Positions 1 through 7,357 of a DNA stretch of 21,374 nucleotides are shown one piece after another. Every line of letters starts with the position of its first letter. The stretch's first letter is position 1. The DNA is from Rhodoferax sp. GTDB taxonomy: Bacteria; Pseudomonadota; Gammaproteobacteria; Burkholderiales; Burkholderiaceae_C. The stretch lies in contig JARXAU010000182.1 of NCBI GenBank assembly GCA_029865675.1, positions 1-21,374 of the forward strand, given 5' to 3'. Both the position numbers and the translations under genes were made by a program. The notes beneath the pieces were generated by a model. That model made no database searches, was not told where the DNA came from, and saw only the letters and a program-made list of their open reading frames with translations.

Positions 1-263
1 GTGTTCAGATGTATGAATTCCTGGACCGCTTTGTCACCGTGGCTCTGCCCCGTGTGCGCGACTTCCGCGGCATTTCTGGGCGCGCTTTTGATGGCCGTGG
101 GAACTACAACATCGGCGTTAAAGAACAAATTATTTTCCCTGAAATTGAATATGACAAGGTTGACGCCTTGCGCGGCCTCAATATCAGCATTACCACGACC
201 GCGAAGACAGACGAAGAATGCAAAGCATTGCTCGCCGGTTTCCGTTTCCCGTTCAAGAATTGA
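1..263 (+). CDS. rplE: 50S ribosomal protein L5 (C-terminal part, cut by window edge)
   Basis: L5 binds 5S rRNA and sits in the central protuberance of the 50S subunit. The reading frame is already open at the first base, so the 5' end of the gene lies outside the window. About 86 residues are visible, against roughly 179 for the whole family protein. The visible part is the typical L5 C-terminal domain: MYEFLDRF, then LPRVRDFRGI, then the GNYNIGVKEQIIFPEI block, and a terminal GFRFPFKN. The stop is TGA at 261-263. The next gene, rpsN, starts 8 bp later, in the standard order of the bacterial spc operon. The identification is secure. Only the upstream part and its regulation cannot be judged. 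Confidence 0.96.
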   Translation, partial: VQMYEFLDRFVTVALPRVRDFRGISGRAFDGRGNYNIGVKEQIIFPEIEYDKVDALRGLNISITTTAKTDEECKALLAGFRFPFKN

Positions 264-271
264 GGTGACCA

Positions 272-577
272 GTGGCAAAAATGGCATTAATTGAGCGCGA
301 ACTCAAACGTGACAAGTTGGCGGCTAAGTATGCGAAGAAATACGCAGCCTCTTCAGCCATCGCAAGCGACGTAAAAGTCACTGAAGATGAGCGTGCAATG
401 GCGCGTCTGGGCTTGCAGAAATTACCCCGAAACGCCAATCCGACTCGTCAGCGCAATCGCTGCGCGATTACCGGACGCCCGCGTGGCACCTTCCAGCATT
501 TCGGTCTGGCACGAGCAAAGATTCGCGAAATGGCGTTTGCCGGAGAAATCCCTGGCATGGTCAAGGCGAGCTGGTAA
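272..577 (+). CDS. rpsN: 30S ribosomal protein S14
   Basis: S14 is a late-assembling protein of the 30S head. The product is 101 residues, the long zinc-free form. It has a single cysteine in RNRCAITGRPRG and lacks the paired CxxC motifs of the short zinc-binding form. The C-terminal block FGLARAKIREMAFAGEIPG is characteristic of the family. I chose the GTG at 272 because it yields the family-typical MAKMALIERE start and is preceded by a GAGGTGA Shine-Dalgarno-like stretch at 262-268. The ATG at 281 would drop the first three residues. It lies between rplE and rpsH in the spc operon. Confidence 0.97.
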   Translation: MAKMALIERELKRDKLAAKYAKKYAASSAIASDVKVTEDERAMARLGLQKLPRNANPTRQRNRCAITGRPRGTFQHFGLARAKIREMAFAGEIPGMVKASW

Positions 578-594
578 GCGGCAGGAGAACAAAT

Positions 595-990
595 ATGAGT
601 ATGAGTGATCCCATTGCCGACTTGTTGACGCGCATCCGTAACGCGCAGATGGTTGCCAAGTCAACCGTTCTTGTTCCTTCCTCCAAAGTGAAGGTGGCCA
701 TTGCCCAAGTCCTGAAGGATGAGGGATATATTGATGGATTTAAAGTTTCAACAGCGGACGGTAAGTCCGAGTTGGAAATCGCTTTGAAGTATTACGCGGG
801 TCGACCTGTGATCGAGCGAATTGAGCGGGTAAGTCGCCCCGGCTTGCGGGTTTATCGAGTAAGCGGTGCAATTCCCCAGGTGCAAAACGGTCTGGGTGTA
901 GCAATTGTCACCACCCCGCAGGGCGTGATGACTGACCGCAAAGCGCGCGCTACTGGCGTTGGCGGCGAAGTCTTGTGCTACGTAGCCTAA
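595..990 (+). CDS. rpsH: 30S ribosomal protein S8
   Basis: S8 binds the central domain of 16S rRNA. In E. coli it is also the translational repressor of the spc operon. The protein has 131 residues, the usual length. It begins MSMSDPIADLLTRIRNAQ and ends with the RNA-binding block GVMTDRKARATGVGGEVLCYVA. Of the two ATGs at 595 and 601, I chose 595 because AGGAG at 583-587 is correctly spaced from it. Whether S8 autoregulation operates here cannot be tested, because its E. coli target lies near the rplX-rplE junction, outside the window. Confidence 0.98.
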   Translation: MSMSDPIADLLTRIRNAQMVAKSTVLVPSSKVKVAIAQVLKDEGYIDGFKVSTADGKSELEIALKYYAGRPVIERIERVSRPGLRVYRVSGAIPQVQNGLGVAIVTTPQGVMTDRKARATGVGGEVLCYVA

Positions 991-1013
991 ACCTGCATAG
1001 AGGAGTATAAAAA

Positions 1014-1547
1014 ATGTCTCGTGTAGGAAAACTTCCTGTCCTGGTTCCGGTGGGCGTTGATGTGACGTTCCAAGGGGACCAGATCACCGTCAAAGCCGCC
1101 GGGGGTAGCCTGAATTTGACTCAAAACCCCTTAGTCAGGATTGCCATTGACGCTGGAAAATTGAGTTTCGCTCCGGCGAATGATTCGCGTGAGTCGGACG
1201 CAATGTCGGGCACTATGCGCCAGTTGGTTAACAACATGGTAGTCGGTGTGACCAAAGGCTTCGAAAAGAAGTTAACGTTGATCGGTGTGGGTTACAAAGC
1301 CCAGGCAGTCGGCAATAAACTGAACCTGGCGGTTGGATATTCTCATCCCGTGAATATCGACATGCCGGTCGGCATCACAGTGGCCACGCCAACGCCGACC
1401 GAGATTTTGATTAAGGGTGCTGATAGGCAACGCGTCGGTCAAATAGCTGCCGAAATCCGTGATGTTCGTTCGCCTGAGCCTTACAAGGGCAAAGGGATAC
1501 GCTATTCGGACGAGAAGATCACCATCAAAGAAACCAAGAAGAAGTAA
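1014..1547 (+). CDS. rplF: 50S ribosomal protein L6
   Basis: L6 binds 23S rRNA close to the sarcin-ricin loop and the factor-binding site. The product has 177 residues, the normal size. It opens MSRVGKLPVLVPVGVDV and contains the duplicated L6 fold. The second half includes the conserved tail DVRSPEPYKGKGIRYSDEKI near the C-terminus. ATG 1014 has AGGAG at 1001-1005. It is 23 bp downstream of rpsH and 11 bp upstream of rplR, consistent with one polycistronic message. Confidence 0.98.
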   Translation: MSRVGKLPVLVPVGVDVTFQGDQITVKAAGGSLNLTQNPLVRIAIDAGKLSFAPANDSRESDAMSGTMRQLVNNMVVGVTKGFEKKLTLIGVGYKAQAVGNKLNLAVGYSHPVNIDMPVGITVATPTPTEILIKGADRQRVGQIAAEIRDVRSPEPYKGKGIRYSDEKITIKETKKK

Positions 1548-1558
1548 AGGGCTGGACC

Positions 1559-1924
1559 ATGTTGACGAAAAAACAGCAACGGCTACGTCGGGCGCGTCAA
1601 ACGAGGATCCGTATTGCGATCCAGGGCGTAGCCCGTTTGACCGTAAATCGTACCAACCTGCATATCTACGCAACCGTGATTTCGGGAGACGGTGCAAGGG
1701 TACTCGCTACGGCTTCGACCGCGCAGGCAGATGTACGCACTGCGCTCGGCGGCTCTGGCAAAGGCGGCAATGTCGCTGCAGCGCAAATCGTTGGCAAGCT
1801 GGTGGCTGAGAAAGCCAAAGCGGCTGGCGTTGAAAAAGTGGCGTTTGACCGGGCGGGCTTTGCCTACCACGGTCGGGTCAAGGCCTTGGCAGACGCAGCG
1901 CGCGAAGCCGGCTTGCAGTTCTAA
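1559..1924 (+). CDS. rplR: 50S ribosomal protein L18
   Basis: L18 works with L5 to carry 5S rRNA into the central protuberance. The product has 121 residues. It has a strongly basic N-terminus (MLTKKQQRLRRARQTRIRI), the conserved LTVNRTNLHIYATVIS segment, and the C-terminal block VAFDRAGFAYHGRVKALADAAREAGLQF typical of L18. The start is ATG 1559, 11 bp after the rplF stop. The gene order rplF-rplR-rpsE supports the assignment. Confidence 0.98.
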   Translation: MLTKKQQRLRRARQTRIRIAIQGVARLTVNRTNLHIYATVISGDGARVLATASTAQADVRTALGGSGKGGNVAAAQIVGKLVAEKAKAAGVEKVAFDRAGFAYHGRVKALADAAREAGLQF

Positions 1925-1941
1925 CCGGATCGGAAATAAAG

Positions 1942-2466
1942 ATGGCTAAAGTACAAGCGAAAATGCAGGGCAAGGCTGAAGGACCCGAAGACGGTCTGCG
2001 GGAAAAAATGATTGCGATTAACCGCGTCACCAAAGTGGTAAAGGGCGGTCGTATTCTCGGTTTCGCAGCGCTCACCGTTGTGGGTGATGGCGACGGCAGC
2101 ATCGGCATGGGCAAGGGAAAATCCAAAGAAGTGCCCGCTGCGGTCCAAAAAGCGATGGAAGAAGCGCGTCGCAATATGATGAAGGTCAGTCTCAAAAATG
2201 GTTCTATTCACCACAAGGTGATGGGTCAACACGGAGCCGCCAATGTGATGATGGCGCCAGCACCCAAAGGCACTGGAATCATTGCTGGCGGTCCCATGCG
2301 CGCGGTGTTCGAAGTCGTTGGGATTACCGATATCGTGGCCAAGAGTCATGGCTCGACTAACCCCTACAACATGGTTCGCGCGACGCTTGACGCGCTGGCG
2401 TTGTCGACGACGCCCGCACAAGTTGCGGCAAAGCGTGGGAAAACTATTGAAGAGATCTTCGTTTAA
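1942..2466 (+). CDS. rpsE: 30S ribosomal protein S5
   Basis: S5 takes part in mRNA entry and decoding fidelity. The product has 174 residues. The N-terminal double-stranded-RNA-binding-like S5 domain spans roughly residues 20-90 and includes VVKGGRILGFAALTVVGDGDGSIGMG and the helix VPAAVQKAMEEARRNM. The C-terminal S5 domain includes AGGPMRAVFEVVGITDIVAKSHGSTNPYN. The ATG at 1942 has only a weak Shine-Dalgarno (CGGA). Translational coupling from rplR, which ends 17 bp upstream, may help; that is inference. Confidence 0.98.
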   Translation: MAKVQAKMQGKAEGPEDGLREKMIAINRVTKVVKGGRILGFAALTVVGDGDGSIGMGKGKSKEVPAAVQKAMEEARRNMMKVSLKNGSIHHKVMGQHGAANVMMAPAPKGTGIIAGGPMRAVFEVVGITDIVAKSHGSTNPYNMVRATLDALALSTTPAQVAAKRGKTIEEIFV

Positions 2467-2481
2467 TACGAGGGGTTGAAA

Positions 2482-2664
2482 ATGACGACACCACAAACAG
2501 TAAAAGTCCAATTGGTTCGCAGTCCCATTGGCTGCAAGGAGTCCCACCGTGCAACGGTGCGTGGCTTAGGCCTGCGCAAGATGAACAGCACCAGCGAGTT
2601 GGAAGACACGCCTGCGGTCCGCGGCATGATCAACAAGATCAGTTATTTGGTCAAAGTGCTCTAA
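2482..2664 (+). CDS. rpmD: 50S ribosomal protein L30
   Basis: L30 is a small 50S protein. The product has 60 residues, the usual length. It shows KVQLVRSPIGCKESHRATVRGLGLRK followed by NSTSELEDTPAVRGMINKISYLVKV, both family hallmarks. An in-frame TTG at 2476 would add two residues. I prefer ATG 2482 because AGGGG at 2471-2475 is properly spaced from it and MTTPQTVKVQLV is the usual beginning. It sits between rpsE and rplO in the classical spc order. Confidence 0.97.
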   Translation: MTTPQTVKVQLVRSPIGCKESHRATVRGLGLRKMNSTSELEDTPAVRGMINKISYLVKVL

Positions 2665-2674
2665 GGGATTGATG

Positions 2675-3106
2675 ATGGAACTCAATGGCATTAAGCCGGC
2701 TGATGGCGCAAAGCATGCAAAGCGTCGCGTAGGTCGCGGTATCGGATCTGGGCTCGGCAAAACGGCGGGCCGCGGTCACAAAGGTCAGAAATCTCGCTCT
2801 GGCGGTTACCACAAGGTTGGTTTTGAGGGCGGACAAATGCCCATGCATCGCCGCTTGCCCAAGCGGGGTTTCAAATCGCATTTGCTGAAGTTCAACGCTG
2901 AAGTCACCTTGACAAGCCTAGAGTTATTGGGCTTACCTGAGGTGGACTTGCTGATATTGAAACGAGCTGGCCTGGTTGGCCAAATGGCAAAAGTCGTCAA
3001 AGTCATTAACACCGGAGCTATTACGAGAGCGGTCAAATTAACAGGCCTGGGCGTAACTGCTGGTGCCAAGCTGGCAGTTGAGGCTGCTGGTGGAAGCGTA
3101 GCCTAA
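2675..3106 (+). CDS. rplO: 50S ribosomal protein L15
   Basis: L15 is an assembly protein of the large subunit. The product has 143 residues. The N-terminus is MELNGIKPADGAKHAKRRVGRGIGSG, followed by the Gly/Arg/Lys-rich region KTAGRGHKGQKSRSGGYHKVGFEGGQMPMHRRLPKRGF, which threads into 23S rRNA in this family. Three start codons lie side by side (TTG 2669, ATG 2672, ATG 2675). I chose 2675 because AAGGGA at 2663-2668 is best spaced from it and MELN is the family norm. The gene directly precedes secY. Confidence 0.97.
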   Translation: MELNGIKPADGAKHAKRRVGRGIGSGLGKTAGRGHKGQKSRSGGYHKVGFEGGQMPMHRRLPKRGFKSHLLKFNAEVTLTSLELLGLPEVDLLILKRAGLVGQMAKVVKVINTGAITRAVKLTGLGVTAGAKLAVEAAGGSVA

Positions 3107-3128
3107 ATCTGTGTACTGAGACGTATTT

Positions 3129-4436
3129 GTGGCAACCAATATAGCGCAATCTGGCAAGACGGATAAGTTCGGCGATCTTCGTCGCCGACTCATGTTTCTA
3201 TTGCTGGCGCTGGTCGTGTACCGAATTGGCGCGCATATACCGGTGCCGGGCATTGACCCTAACCAGCTCCAACAGCTTTTCAAAGGCCAGCAAGGCGGTA
3301 TATTGAGTCTGTTCAATATGTTTTCCGGAGGCGCGCTATCCCGGTTTACGATTTTTGCCTTGGGCATCATGCCCTATATATCGGCTTCAATCATTATGCA
3401 GTTGTTGGGCTATGTGCTCCCTACCTTTGAGCAGATGAAGAAAGAAGGCGAAGCGGGCAGAAGAAAAATCACCCAGTACACGCGCTACGGCACATTGGGA
3501 CTGGCTCTGTTTCAATCGGTGGGTATCTCTTTGGCTCTAGAGGCTTCTGCAGGCTTGGTAGTGTCGCCGGGGATGGGTTTTCGGGTTACTTCTGTGATCA
3601 CGCTGACCGCAGGGACGATGTTCTTGATGTGGTTGGGCGAACAAATAACCGAGCGAGGCTTGGGAAATGGTATTTCAATATTGATTTTTGGTGGTATCGC
3701 TGCAGGCTTGCCCTCTGCGATTGGCGGTCTTCTCGAGTTGGTGCGCACGGGAGCGATGAGCATCATTGTTTCGCTGTTGATTGTGGTTTTGGTTGCCTTG
3801 GTCACGTATTTCGTAGTGTTTGTAGAGCGCGGCCAGCGGAAAATACTGGTGAATTATGCGAGACGCCAGGTTGGTAACAAGGTGTACGGCGGACAGTCAT
3901 CGCATTTGCCCTTAAAGCTCAATATGGCGGGCGTCATCCCGCCGATATTTGCTTCGTCGATCATATTACTGCCTGCTACGGTTGCAGATTGGTTCAGTGC
4001 AGGGGAGTCCATGCGTTGGCTGAAAGACATTGCGGGGACTTTGAGCCCGGGTCAGCCTATTTATGTGATGCTATATGCCAGCGCTATAGTTTTCTTTTGT
4101 TTCTTTTACACAGCCCTGGTCTTTAACAGCCGAGAAACTGCCGACAACTTGAAGAAAAGCGGTGCGTTTATCCCCGGAATTCGTCCCGGTGATCAAACTG
4201 CAAGGTACATCGACAAGATATTACTTAGGTTGACTTTGGCTGGCGCGGTTTACATCACGTTTGTTTGCTTACTGCCGGAGTTTTTGATTTTGAAGTACAA
4301 CGTGCCATTTTATTTTGGTGGTACCTCACTTCTGATCATTGTTGTGGTCACGATGGATTTCATGGCGCAAGTGCAAAATTACATGATGTCGCAGCAATAC
4401 GACTCACTATTGAAGAAGGCCAGCTTTAAATCTTAG
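3129..4436 (+). CDS. secY: Protein translocase subunit SecY
   Basis: SecY is the channel-forming core of the SecYEG translocon in the inner membrane. It exports unfolded preproteins with SecA and inserts membrane proteins with the ribosome. The product has 435 residues, the usual length, with about ten hydrophobic segments spread along it. Conserved signatures include RIGAHIPVPGID after the first membrane segment, GIMPYISASIIMQLL, the cytosolic loop ERGQRKILVNYARRQVG used in SecA and ribosome binding, and FIPGIRPG. The start is GTG 3129, giving MATNIAQSGKTDKFGDLRRRL. There is no strong Shine-Dalgarno. The gene follows rplO by 22 bp. Confidence 0.98.
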   Translation: MATNIAQSGKTDKFGDLRRRLMFLLLALVVYRIGAHIPVPGIDPNQLQQLFKGQQGGILSLFNMFSGGALSRFTIFALGIMPYISASIIMQLLGYVLPTFEQMKKEGEAGRRKITQYTRYGTLGLALFQSVGISLALEASAGLVVSPGMGFRVTSVITLTAGTMFLMWLGEQITERGLGNGISILIFGGIAAGLPSAIGGLLELVRTGAMSIIVSLLIVVLVALVTYFVVFVERGQRKILVNYARRQVGNKVYGGQSSHLPLKLNMAGVIPPIFASSIILLPATVADWFSAGESMRWLKDIAGTLSPGQPIYVMLYASAIVFFCFFYTALVFNSRETADNLKKSGAFIPGIRPGDQTARYIDKILLRLTLAGAVYITFVCLLPEFLILKYNVPFYFGGTSLLIIVVVTMDFMAQVQNYMMSQQYDSLLKKASFKS

Positions 4437-4541
4437 CCTCCCGGTGAGGAGTGGGTTCGAAGCGGCGGGGTTGGATAGCTGTTTGTGGTTTGTTTCGTAA
4501 AAGAGCGAAATAGTACCGGTTCAAGTTTTAGGAGAGAAAAA

Positions 4542-4655
4542 ATGAAAGTCTCGGCTTCGGTTAAGAAAATTTGCCGTAACTGCAAAATTATTCGTCGTAA
4601 AGGCGTTGTTCGTGTGATTTGTACTGATCCACGTCACAAGCAGCGCCAAGGTTAA
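4542..4655 (+). CDS. rpmJ: 50S ribosomal protein L36 (zinc-ribbon form)
   Basis: L36 is the smallest 50S protein. The 37-residue product starts MKVSASVKKICRNCKIIRRK and contains the zinc-ribbon ligands Cys11, Cys14, Cys27 and His32. This makes it the zinc-containing (C+) type. The ATG at 4542 is preceded by TAGGAGAG at 4529-4536, a strong Shine-Dalgarno. It lies between secY and rpsM. In many relatives infA separates secY and rpmJ, but only a 105-bp non-coding gap is present here. Confidence is high despite the short length. Confidence 0.97.
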   Translation: MKVSASVKKICRNCKIIRRKGVVRVICTDPRHKQRQG

Positions 4656-4679
4656 TGGCTAGAGTTTAAGAGGACGCAA

Positions 4680-5045
4680 ATGGCACGTATCGCTGGTATC
4701 AATATCCCGCCGCAAAAGCATTCCGAGATTGGTTTAACCGCCATTTTCGGAATCGGTCGCACCCGAGCTCGCAAAATATGTGAGGCGTGTGGCATTGCAT
4801 ATTCTAAAAAGATCAAGGAACTGACAGACGGTGATCTTGAGAAGATTCGCGACGCAATCGCAGAATTCACGATTGAGGGTGACTTGCGCCGGGAAACTAC
4901 GATGAACATCAAGCGATTGATGGATATTGGCTGTTACCGAGGCTTCCGTCACCGCCGCGGATTGCCGATGCGCGGCCAACGCACACGCACCAACGCACGC
5001 ACTCGCAAAGGCCCCCGCAAGGCTGCTGCATCATTGAAGAAATAA
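4680..5045 (+). CDS. rpsM: 30S ribosomal protein S13
   Basis: S13 is a head protein of the 30S subunit that contacts P-site tRNA and bridges to the 50S subunit. The product has 121 residues. It starts MARIAGINIPPQKHSEIGLTAIFGIG and holds the helix-hairpin-helix-type segment GIGRTRARKICEACGI. It ends in the basic tail that reaches the P site (GLPMRGQRTRTNARTRKGPRKAA). ATG 4680 has an AGAGGA Shine-Dalgarno. It is the first gene of the alpha operon in E. coli, where S4 represses at its leader. No equivalent pseudoknot could be confirmed here by eye. Confidence 0.98.
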   Translation: MARIAGINIPPQKHSEIGLTAIFGIGRTRARKICEACGIAYSKKIKELTDGDLEKIRDAIAEFTIEGDLRRETTMNIKRLMDIGCYRGFRHRRGLPMRGQRTRTNARTRKGPRKAAASLKK

Positions 5046-5063
5046 GACGGATTTAAGACCACT

Positions 5064-5468
5064 ATGGCAAAAGCTCCCGCAAATAGCGCTGCACAACGCG
5101 TTCGCAAGAAAGTTCGTAAAAATGTCGCGGACGGTATCGCGCATGTTCACGCCTCTTTCAACAACACCATCATTACGATCACGGATCGCCAAGGAAATGC
5201 CTTGTCTTGGGCTTCTTCCGGCGGACAGGGTTTCAAAGGCTCGCGCAAATCCACTCCTTTTGCAGCGCAGGTTGCCTCGGAAGTCGCAGGTCGCGCGGCT
5301 TTGGAACAGGGTATCAAAAACCTGGATGTTGAGATCAAGGGTCCGGGTCCCGGTCGCGAGTCTTCAGTGCGGGCATTAGCTGCACTGGGAATACGCATCA
5401 ATATGATTGCCGATGTGACACCGGTACCCCACAACGGTTGCCGTCCGCAAAAGCGTCGTCGTATCTAA
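5064..5468 (+). CDS. rpsK: 30S ribosomal protein S11
   Basis: S11 sits on the 30S platform next to the Shine-Dalgarno helix. The product has 134 residues. Family marks are the IAHVHASFNNTIITITDRQGNALSW block, the GQGFKGSRKSTPFAAQ block, and the C-terminal GPGPGRESSVRAL with TPVPHNGCRPQKRRRI. The N-terminal extension MAKAPANSAAQRVRKKVRKN is basic, as usual in proteobacteria. The ribosome-binding site in front of ATG 5064 is weak. rpsM ends 18 bp upstream, so coupled translation is plausible. Confidence 0.98.
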   Translation: MAKAPANSAAQRVRKKVRKNVADGIAHVHASFNNTIITITDRQGNALSWASSGGQGFKGSRKSTPFAAQVASEVAGRAALEQGIKNLDVEIKGPGPGRESSVRALAALGIRINMIADVTPVPHNGCRPQKRRRI

Positions 5469-5486
5469 TTTTTCACAAGCCCACCG

Positions 5487-5526
5487 CCGTAAACGATAGT
5501 TTGCGGCTCCCGCGCATATTGCGCGG
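5487..5526 (+). promoter_or_regulatory. Tandem hairpins in the rpsK-rpsD gap
   Basis: Two back-to-back stem-loops lie in the 83-bp gap. The first pairs CCGTAAAC (5487-5494) with GTTTGCGG (5499-5506), 8 bp including one G-U pair, around the tetraloop GATA. The second pairs CCGCGCA (5510-5516) with TGCGCGG (5520-5526), 7 bp. There is no following U-tract, so they are not intrinsic terminators. Their position just before rpsD, whose product S4 is a known autoregulator in other bacteria, suggests a leader or processing element. The function is inferred. Confidence 0.45.
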
Positions 5527-5551
5527 AAGATGACATAAAAAGGAAGTTCAA

Positions 5552-6175
5552 GTGGCACGCTATCTAGGCCCCAAGGCCAAACTCTCACGCCGAGAAGGTA
5601 CAGACCTGTTTCTCAAAAGTGCACGTCGCGCTATTGGAGACAAGGCAAAGTTCGATTCAAAACCCGGCCAGCATGGCCGTACCTCAGGCGCCCGGACCTC
5701 CGATTACGGCTTGCAGCTGCGCGAGAAGCAAAAGGTGAAACGTATGTATGGCGTGTTGGAGCGGCAGTTCCGTCGCTACTTCGAAGAGGCCGACCGCCGC
5801 AAGGGAAACACGGGAGCGAACCTTTTGTTCTTGCTCGAGTCTCGTCTGGATAATGTGGTTTACCGCATGGGTTTTGGTTCTACGCGTGCCGAGGCGCGAC
5901 AGTTGGTTTCGCACAAAGCCATCACAGTTAATGGCCAGTCGGTAAATATTCCGTCTTATATGGTCAAGGCCGGCGACATGCTTGCCATTCGTGACAAGTC
6001 TAAGAAGCAGAACCGCGTTGTCGAGGCCCTCCAGTTAGCGGCGCAGGTCGGAATGCCTTCCTGGGTTGAGGTGAGCGCTGAAAAGGCGGAAGGTACCTTC
6101 AAGGCGGTCCCAGATCGAGACATGTTTGGCGCAGATATCAACGAATCTTTGATTGTTGAGTTGTACTCGCGCTAA
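5552..6175 (+). CDS. rpsD: 30S ribosomal protein S4
   Basis: S4 nucleates 30S assembly. In E. coli it also represses translation of the alpha operon. The product has 207 residues. It has the N-terminal S4 domain (MARYLGPKAKLSRREGTDLF and the region to about residue 95), the S4 RNA-binding fold at about 97-160 (LDNVVYRMGFGSTRAEARQLVSHKAITVNG), and the C-terminal ELYSR. The N-terminal zinc-type cysteines are absent. I chose GTG 5552 because it gives the invariant MARYLGPK start and lies behind AGGAAG. The 83-bp gap in front, holding two hairpins, is larger than most gaps in this operon. Confidence 0.98.
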   Translation: MARYLGPKAKLSRREGTDLFLKSARRAIGDKAKFDSKPGQHGRTSGARTSDYGLQLREKQKVKRMYGVLERQFRRYFEEADRRKGNTGANLLFLLESRLDNVVYRMGFGSTRAEARQLVSHKAITVNGQSVNIPSYMVKAGDMLAIRDKSKKQNRVVEALQLAAQVGMPSWVEVSAEKAEGTFKAVPDRDMFGADINESLIVELYSR

Positions 6176-6200
6176 AAACGTTTGAGTTGTAGTAATTGTC

Positions 6201-6228
6201 CCTAGTTCGCGGTCCGCTGCGCGCTAGG
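6201..6228 (+). promoter_or_regulatory. Hairpin in the rpsD-rpoA gap
   Basis: Within the 107-bp gap, CCTAGTTCGCGG (6201-6212) pairs with CTGCGCGCTAGG (6217-6228) around the loop TCCG. This gives a 12-step stem with one mismatch and two G-U pairs. No U-run follows, so it is not a classical terminator. It could slow polymerase, protect an mRNA end or mark an RNase site between ribosomal and polymerase cistrons. The function is inferred from position only. Confidence 0.4.
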
Positions 6229-6282
6229 CGCTTCACCAGCCTTACCGACGTAACGAGCCGGGGGTATTGAGAGGAAGTTTGA

Positions 6283-7275
6283 ATGCAGAATAGTTTGTTG
6301 AAGCCCAAGTCCATCAATGTTGAACAACTCGGTCTAAACCGGGCGAAGGTATCTTTGGAGCCCTTTGAGCGAGGATACGGTCACACCCTCGGAAACGCGT
6401 TGCGTCGGGTGTTGTTGTCGTCGATGCCGGGCTACGCGGCAACGGAGGTCACCATCGCCGGTGTCTTGCATGAGTATTCCTCCATTGATGGAATTCAAGA
6501 GGATGTAGTGAACATTCTTCTGAATCTCAAGGGCGTGGTCTTTAAGCTCCACAACCGCGATGAAGTGACCCTGAGCCTGCGCAAAGACGCAGAGGGCGTT
6601 GTCACTGCCGCTGATATTCAGACGCCGCATGATGTCGAAATTGTTAACCCTAGCCATGTGATCGCTCACCTGTCGCACGGTGGCAAACTCGATATGCAGA
6701 TCAAGGTTGAAAAGGGCCGCGGCTACGTGCCGGGTTCTATGCGCCGCCATGCCGACGAGCAGACTAAGTCGATTGGCCGGATGGTGCTTGATGCATCATT
6801 CTCTCCAGTCAAGCGCGTGAGCTATGTCGTTGAGAGCGCTCGGGTCGAGCAGCGCACTGACTTGGACAAGCTGGTCGTGGAGATCGAGACCAACGGCGCG
6901 GTGAGCGCAGAGGACGCGGTTCGTTCGTCGGCCCGTATCTTGGTGGAGCAGTTGGCGGTGTTTGCCCAGCTGGAAGGTAATGAACTGCCCGGTTTTGGTC
7001 CTGCAACCACCAGCCGCGAAGCCAAGTTTGACCCGATCTTGCTTCGCCCGGTTGACGAGCTGGAACTGACGGTTCGGTCTGCAAACTGTCTCAAGGCGGA
7101 GAACATCTTCTACATCGGTGATTTGATCCAGCGCACCGAGAACGAGCTGCTCAAGACCCCAAATCTAGGCCGCAAGTCACTCAACGAGATCAAAGAAGTT
7201 TTGGCCTCGCGCGGTCTCACCTTGGGTATGAAGCTCGAGAGCTGGCCACCTGCGGCTCTTGAAAAGCGTCAATAA
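6283..7275 (+). CDS. rpoA: DNA-directed RNA polymerase alpha subunit
   Basis: The alpha dimer scaffolds RNA polymerase assembly and contacts UP elements and activators. The product has 330 residues. The N-terminal domain (about 1-235) contains the dimerisation and beta-contact segment LEPFERGYGHTLGNALRRVLLSSMPG. The linker leads to the C-terminal domain (about 250-325) with ELTVRSANCLKAENI, YIGDLIQRTENELLK and LGRKSLNEIKEVLASRGL, the helix-hairpin-helix DNA-binding region. ATG 6283 follows GAGAGGAAG. rplQ follows, as in most bacteria. Confidence 0.99.
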   Translation: MQNSLLKPKSINVEQLGLNRAKVSLEPFERGYGHTLGNALRRVLLSSMPGYAATEVTIAGVLHEYSSIDGIQEDVVNILLNLKGVVFKLHNRDEVTLSLRKDAEGVVTAADIQTPHDVEIVNPSHVIAHLSHGGKLDMQIKVEKGRGYVPGSMRRHADEQTKSIGRMVLDASFSPVKRVSYVVESARVEQRTDLDKLVVEIETNGAVSAEDAVRSSARILVEQLAVFAQLEGNELPGFGPATTSREAKFDPILLRPVDELELTVRSANCLKAENIFYIGDLIQRTENELLKTPNLGRKSLNEIKEVLASRGLTLGMKLESWPPAALEKRQ

Positions 7276-7281
7276 TTTTTT

Positions 7282-7298
7282 CGGGCCCCTGCGGCCCG
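7282..7298 (+). promoter_or_regulatory. GC-rich hairpin between rpoA and rplQ
   Basis: CGGGCC (7282-7287) pairs perfectly with GGCCCG (7293-7298) around the loop CCTGC, only 6 bp after the rpoA stop. The T-run (7276-7281) is upstream of the stem on the + strand, so this does not read as an intrinsic terminator for rpoA. It may stabilise the 3' end of the rpoA segment or cause pausing. Confidence 0.3.
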
Positions 7299-7357
7299 GC
7301 GCCCAGAGCAGTACCTAATACGGCTGTTCGCAAATAGTAAATTGAAGGAAGTAAAAA

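Noticed and set aside
1272..1697. 141-codon minus-strand frame across rplF and rplR
   Set aside because: Shadow of two ribosomal protein genes on the + strand.
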